This document shows, one piece after another, positions 60,252 through 64,000 of a DNA stretch of 64,000 nucleotides. This stretch comes from Herbidospora daliensis. Its GTDB lineage: Bacteria > Actinomycetota > Actinomycetes > Streptosporangiales > Streptosporangiaceae. The position numbers and the translations under genes are program-made. Location: contig NZ_BBXF01000013.1 of the NCBI RefSeq assembly GCF_001570585.1, forward strand, positions 38,688-102,687, read 5' to 3'. The notes beneath the pieces were generated by a model. The model searched no databases, was not told where the DNA came from, and saw only the letters and a list, made by a program, of their open reading frames with translations. Position 1 is the first letter of the stretch; each line of letters begins with the position of its first letter.

Positions 60252-60308
60252 GCTTCACTCCCGTGTCGTCGGCCAAATGAGGGGGCCCATGCTACGGGAG
60301 ACGCTCCC

Positions 60309-61202
60309 TCACCGCAGGGCGTCTGCCAGGGCTTCCTTGATCGTGGGATGCGAGAAGTGGTGCCCCGCCGCGGTCAGCCGCGCCGGCACCACCCGCTGCC
60401 CCATGAGGACGCCCTCCTCGGCGAACCCGCCGACGGCCGTCTTCAGCACGAACCCCGGCACGGCCAGCGGCATCGACGGCCGCTTCACCGCCGCCGCGAC
60501 CTCCTTGGTGAACGTCTTGTTGGTCACCGGCTCGGGCGCCGTCAGGTTGACCGCGCCGTCGATGTCGGCCCCCAGCAGGAACCGCGCGGCGCTCACCCAG
60601 TCGGGCACCGAGATCCACGACAGGTACTGCTCGCCCGACCCCAGCGGGGCGCCCAGCCCGATCCGGAAGATCGGCAGGATCTGCCCCAGCATGCCGCCGC
60701 GCTTCGAGAGCACCACGCCCGTCCGCATGGTCACCACCCGCATGCCCGACTGCCGGGCGGGCTGCGCGGCCTCCTCCCACGCCCCGCAGACGTCGGCCAG
60801 GAACCCGGTCCCGCGCGGCGCGGTCTCGTCGACGACCCGGTCGCGGGTGTCGCCGTAGTAGCCGACCGCCGACCCCGACAGCAGCACCGAAGGGGGCTTG
60901 TCCATCGCGTTGAGCGCCTTGACCAGCGTCGAGGTCCCCTTGCGGCGGCTCTCCATGACCGTCCTCTTGTACGAGTCGGTCCACCGGTGGTCCCCGATGC
61001 CCGCCCCCGCCAGATGGACGACGGCCTCGACGCCCGCCAGATCGGCCGGGTCGAGCACCCCGCCCGACGGGTCCCACTGGACCTGTCCGGGGCTCGTGGG
61101 CGTTCTGCGGACCAGCGAGAGCACCTCGTGACCCGACTGCCGCAGGGAGGCGGTCAGCGCCGTCCCGATGAGGCCCGAGGCCCCCGTCACCGCGATCTTC
61201 AT
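60309..61202 (-). CDS. TIGR01777 family NAD(P)-binding epimerase-like protein
   Basis: ATG 61202 follows GAAGGGG and gives 297 residues; GTG 61208 is an alternative. N-terminal Rossmann motif (TGASGLIGTAL), GYYGD region, and the C-terminal DUF1731-type tail (TKEVAAAVKRPSM). Conserved near lipA/lipB; homologous to cell-division inhibitor SulA-like epimerases. Activity unknown. Confidence 0.92.
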   Translation of the reverse strand: MKIAVTGASGLIGTALTASLRQSGHEVLSLVRRTPTSPGQVQWDPSGGVLDPADLAGVEAVVHLAGAGIGDHRWTDSYKRTVMESRRKGTSTLVKALNAMDKPPSVLLSGSAVGYYGDTRDRVVDETAPRGTGFLADVCGAWEEAAQPARQSGMRVVTMRTGVVLSKRGGMLGQILPIFRIGLGAPLGSGEQYLSWISVPDWVSAARFLLGADIDGAVNLTAPEPVTNKTFTKEVAAAVKRPSMPLAVPGFVLKTAVGGFAEEGVLMGQRVVPARLTAAGHHFSHPTIKEALADALR

Positions 61203-61313
61203 AGTCACCCCTTCGTATCACGCCCCCGTTTGGTGACGTACCGGACAGGGTCTCGTTCAAACGTGTTTCGTGATGGAGCATGACCGGAGCGCGACCACGG
61301 CGGGAGGACAACG

Positions 61314-63035
61314 ATGCACAAATCGAAGAAGAAGCAGCCGGCGAAGAAGCAGCCGGAGATCATCGTCATCTCCGACGACTCCGGCGACTCCATCGAGGAG
61401 GTCTCCGACGACCAGAACGACGAGCCCGAGCCCGACGACGCCATGTCCGAGGACCACGCCGCCGAAGACGGCGACGGCGACGAGAACGGCGACGAGGACT
61501 CCGGGCACGGCATCCCCGCCGAGAACCTGCTCCTGCTCCACGCCGAGGTCCCCCTCAGGGATATGTCCGTCCTGCGCGGGATCGTCGAGCGGCACCGCGA
61601 AACCGTCAAGACGGTCGTGGACGCCCTCGACGACGGCGCCGACACCGATGAACTGCGGCTCGGCCGTGCTCTGCTCGACGACATCCGCCGGGTCCTCCCC
61701 GACCCGCCCTACGACTTCCTGCTGACCGCCGACCCGGAAGACGCCGACTTCTGGGCCCTGGTGGCCCGCGCGTTCAGCGTCAAGGCGACCGATCCGATCG
61801 AGATCCTCGCCGAGATCGCCGCGTCGGCGAAGTGGGTGCCCAGCCTGCCGACGTTCCCCGGCCAGGTGGAGGCGATCGAGGCCGCATGTGAGCGGCTCCG
61901 GGGAAAGGGCTTCCTGCTCACCAAGCTCCGCCCCATGATGAACGAGATCGTCGAGGAGGGCGCCTTCGCGCAGTGGCCCGCGATGCGGGCGGCCAACCGC
62001 AAGAACCTCCCCAAGCACGCCGACTGGGGGAAGATCAAGACGCTCACCCAGCAGTGGGTGGCCGCTCTGATGGAGCACCAGAAGAAGGCGCTCGGCGCCA
62101 CCTACCCGCAGCAGCTCGCCGCCATGGCCGCCGACCCCGGCCTGGCCGACGACCGCAGCATGGACCGCCTCGCCGACATGATCTACTGCCAGAACCGGGA
62201 CCGGGTCTGCGTCTCCGTCCTCCGCAAAGGGCGCGACCTGGCCGTCTTCGCCAACAACGGCACCTCGACCATGGGTGTCAGCGTGGCCCGGCTCCTCCAG
62301 ATGTCCCGCCTGCCGGCCGAGCGCCAGAACGTCGCCGTCGAGGAACTCACCAAGACCATCTACGCCACCAGCAGCAAGACGGACGGCGAGTACGTCAAGA
62401 TCCACCGGCGGCTGGTCAAGACCCTCGCCTACCTGAAGGAACTGGAGCACAAGCACGGCCGCCTGCACGTCCGCGCCTTCGTCAACCACGACAAGGAGTC
62501 CGAGGGCGTGCACGCCGAGATGCTGGCGGCCACCGTCGCCGAGACCACCGGCTCCGACGCCCTCGGCATCTCCAAGGCCTGCTGCCTGCAGTGCTATCTG
62601 ACCCTCACCAAGGGCCTGCCCGACCGCTTCGCCCGCCCCCTGGCCACCCACCAGAACGCCTACCCGGGAACGCCCGGCGCGCTGATCTCCGACCCCGAGG
62701 TCCTGATCCGCCTGCTCGACCTCGACGCCGTGCCGCCCCACCTCCCCGGCGACGCCGCCACCCGCCTCAAGACGGCCATCAGGTCGGGCCCGATCAGCGC
62801 CGCGGTCGGCGCCTTCATCGGCTTCCAGACCAAGGGAGCCGAGACCGACTACCTGTCCAGCGAGGAGGAGAGCCACCTCCCGGAGGTCGACGCCGACGAC
62901 GTCGCCTACACGAACTACCTGAGCCGGGAGGAGGCCCTCCAAAAGACCAAGCGCCCCGTGACCGCGACCCCGGCCCCCACCCCGAAGAAGAAACTCAAAA
63001 CCGCCGTCACCGTGCCCAAGCCCGTGCAGAAGTAG
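61314..63035 (+). CDS. Putative nucleotide/nucleic-acid deaminase (OTT_1508-like)
   Basis: ATG 61314 with GGGAGGAC; 573 residues. The N-terminus is basic (MHKSKKKQPAKKQPE), then a long, very acidic and disordered region (20-66). A helical body (75-380) of no recognised family is followed by VHAEMLAATVAE and SKACCLQCYLTL. H400-A-E402 with C424/C427 matches the zinc and catalytic motif (H-A-E ... C-x-x-C) of the cytidine deaminase superfamily, closest, from memory, to the OTT_1508-like group. A Lys/Pro-rich tail ends the chain. A solitary plus-strand gene between two minus-strand housekeeping genes. Substrate and role are unknown; a toxin/effector or a defence enzyme are candidates. Confidence 0.65.
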   Translation: MHKSKKKQPAKKQPEIIVISDDSGDSIEEVSDDQNDEPEPDDAMSEDHAAEDGDGDENGDEDSGHGIPAENLLLLHAEVPLRDMSVLRGIVERHRETVKTVVDALDDGADTDELRLGRALLDDIRRVLPDPPYDFLLTADPEDADFWALVARAFSVKATDPIEILAEIAASAKWVPSLPTFPGQVEAIEAACERLRGKGFLLTKLRPMMNEIVEEGAFAQWPAMRAANRKNLPKHADWGKIKTLTQQWVAALMEHQKKALGATYPQQLAAMAADPGLADDRSMDRLADMIYCQNRDRVCVSVLRKGRDLAVFANNGTSTMGVSVARLLQMSRLPAERQNVAVEELTKTIYATSSKTDGEYVKIHRRLVKTLAYLKELEHKHGRLHVRAFVNHDKESEGVHAEMLAATVAETTGSDALGISKACCLQCYLTLTKGLPDRFARPLATHQNAYPGTPGALISDPEVLIRLLDLDAVPPHLPGDAATRLKTAIRSGPISAAVGAFIGFQTKGAETDYLSSEEESHLPEVDADDVAYTNYLSREEALQKTKRPVTATPAPTPKKKLKTAVTVPKPVQK

Positions 63036-63070
63036 CGCCCGTCCGCCGCCCCGCCTTCCGCCGCCACGAC

Positions 63071-63106
63071 CGGCTGAGGCGCCACGAGCGGCTGAGGCGC
63101 CACGAG
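63071..63106 (+). repeat. 18-bp tandem repeat, two perfect copies
   Basis: The unit CGGCTGAGGCGCCACGAG occurs twice in a row, with degenerate partial copies before (63059-63070) and after (63107-63123). It lies in the gap after the deaminase-like gene. No function is evident. Confidence 0.6.
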
Positions 63107-63146
63107 CGGCTCATCGCCGCGAGCGGCGGAGAATGCCCGTACACGC

Positions 63147-63186
63147 GGAAACCCCCGCGCGGCCCGAAGGCCAGGCGGGGGTTTCC
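63147..63186. terminator. Bidirectional terminator before sucB
   Basis: Stem GGAAACCCCCGC (63147-63158) and GCGGGGGTTTCC (63175-63186), with a smaller inner hairpin (GGCC-N4-GGCC). T-rich on the plus strand (GTTTCC), A-rich on the left arm, so it can serve both the deaminase gene and sucB. Confidence 0.75.
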
Positions 63187-63195
63187 GGTGCGTGA

Positions 63196-64000
63196 CTAGG
63201 CCAGGCCGAGCTGGCCCTCGAAACGGCCCTCTTCGAGACGGCGCTTGATCGTCGTCAGGAAGCGGGCGGCGTCGGCGCCGTCGACCAGGCGGTGGTCGTA
63301 GGTCAGCGCGAGGTAGACCGTCGAGCGGACCGCGATGACCTCGCCCTCGGGCGAGTCGACCACGACCGGGCGCTTCACGACCACACCGGTGCCGAGCATG
63401 CCGACCTGCGGCTTGTTCAGGATCGGGGTGTCGAACAGGGCGCCGCGGCTGCCCGTGTTCGTCAGTGTGAAGGTGCCGCCGCCGATGTCGTCGGGGCTGA
63501 TCTTGTTGGTGCGGGTGCGCTCGGCCAGGTCGGCGATCTTGCGGGCCAGCCCGGCGATGTTGAGGTCGCCGGCGCCCTTGACTACCGGGACGATGAGGCC
63601 CTTGTCGGTGTCGACCGCGATGCCGAGGTTCTCGACGTCGTGGTAGGTCACCTCGCTGGTCTCGTCGTTGATCACGGCGTTCAGCTTGGGGTGGACCTTG
63701 AGCGCCTCGACGGCCGCCATCGCGAAGAACGGCAGGAACGACAGCTTGACGCCCTCACGGGCCTCGAACGCCGCCTTGGCCCGGTCGCGCAGCCGCGCGA
63801 TGCGGGTCACGTCGACCTCGACGACCGTGGTGAGCTGCGCCGACGTCTGGAGCGACTCCATCATGCGGTCGGCGGTGATCTTGCGCAGCCGGGTCATCTT
63901 CTGCGTCGTGCCGCGCAGGGTCGTGTCGACCTTGATCGGCGCGGGGGCGGCCGCCGCGGCGGGGGCCTGCTGCGCCGGCGCGGCCGGAGCGGCGGCGGGG
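63196..64000 (-). CDS. sucB: 2-oxoglutarate dehydrogenase E2 (dihydrolipoyl succinyltransferase), 5' end outside window
   Basis: The C-terminal 268 residues are seen. An Ala/Pro-rich linker leads into the 2-oxoacid dehydrogenase acyltransferase catalytic domain, with active site [16 protein letters not shown] and [14 protein letters not shown]. The lipoyl and peripheral-binding domains lie beyond base 64000. LipB and LipA modify those lipoyl domains, so the cluster is functionally coherent. In actinobacteria this E2 serves the 2-oxoglutarate (SucB) or pyruvate complex. Confidence 0.92.
   Translation of the reverse strand, partial: PAAAPAAPAQQAPAAAAAPAPIKVDTTLRGTTQKMTRLRKITADRMMESLQTSAQLTTVVEVDVTRIARLRDRAKAAFEAREGVKLSFLPFFAMAAVEALKVHPKLNAVINDETSEVTYHDVENLGIAVDTDKGLIVPVVKGAGDLNIAGLARKIADLAERTRTNKISPDDIGGGTFTLTNTGSRGALFDTPILNKPQVGMLGTGVVVKRPVVVDSPEGEVIAVRSTVYLALTYDHRLVDGADAARFLTTIKRRLEEGRFEGQLGLA

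Noticed and set aside
1..64000. tRNA, rRNA genes and CRISPR arrays
   Set aside because: No cloverleaf with a conserved T-loop, rRNA stretch or regularly spaced repeat was seen on either strand by eye; a dedicated scan was not possible.

Overview
The window is very GC-rich, uses many GTG and TTG starts, and carries actinobacterial hallmarks: a conservon, GlnR boxes, an adenylylated GlnA with GlnE, a SARP-type regulator and DUF4191. The order sucB - TIGR01777 epimerase - lipB - lipA - DUF4191 - RDD - glnA1 ... glnE ... nadE/glnA2 resembles, from memory, the conserved SCO2181-SCO2241 neighbourhood of Streptomyces coelicolor. Several accessory blocks are spliced into it. A filamentous actinomycete, probably Streptosporangiales, is the best guess; the species is not identifiable by eye.

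Left part (1-14.9 kb): a truncated secreted hydrolase, nadE, then a minus-strand unit of MFS exporter, NarL-type sensor kinase and an unusual BTAD-receiver-LuxR fusion regulator. A divergent DUF5937/ArsR-type regulator faces the exporter across a perfect palindrome. A second, orphan paralogous kinase, an expansin-like protein and a class I terpene synthase follow, then glnA2 and a TPR membrane protein.

Central accessory block (15.0-26.4 kb): a tightly packed minus-strand operon encodes a GrpE-like protein, an Hsp70 without lid, an Fn3-like scaffold, a zinc-ribbon GTPase, a GAP1-family protein, a membrane zinc-ribbon GTPase, an ADP-ribosylglycohydrolase and a TIR protein with the catalytic glutamate. 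This looks like a chaperone/GTPase-gated biological-conflict system with an NAD-directed effector, and is the main discovery candidate. Next come an alpha/beta hydrolase, a class I glutamine amidotransferase, glnE, membrane proteins, a TetR/SRPBCC-hemerythrin pair, a SUKH protein and a MazG-NUDIX fusion.

A degraded 4.6-kb island (36.48-41.11 kb) is flanked by near-identical 17-bp repeats derived from the glnA1 3' end. It carries a tyrosine-recombinase pseudogene, IS630 remnants and a low-GC STAND-like NTPase with a NERD-like tail lacking its catalytic signature. The original glnA1 terminator appears stranded on its far side.

Right part (41-64 kb): glnA1 with a GlnR box, RDD, methyltransferase, DUF4191, a LacI-controlled sugar-uptake and glycosidase operon ending in GH39, lipA, a degenerate M48-like protein, a four-gene conservon, a broken DUF11-type gene, lipB, an S51 peptidase, a TIGR01777 protein, a solitary gene with a cytidine-deaminase-like zinc motif, and the 3' part of sucB. 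No tRNA, rRNA or CRISPR array was seen.
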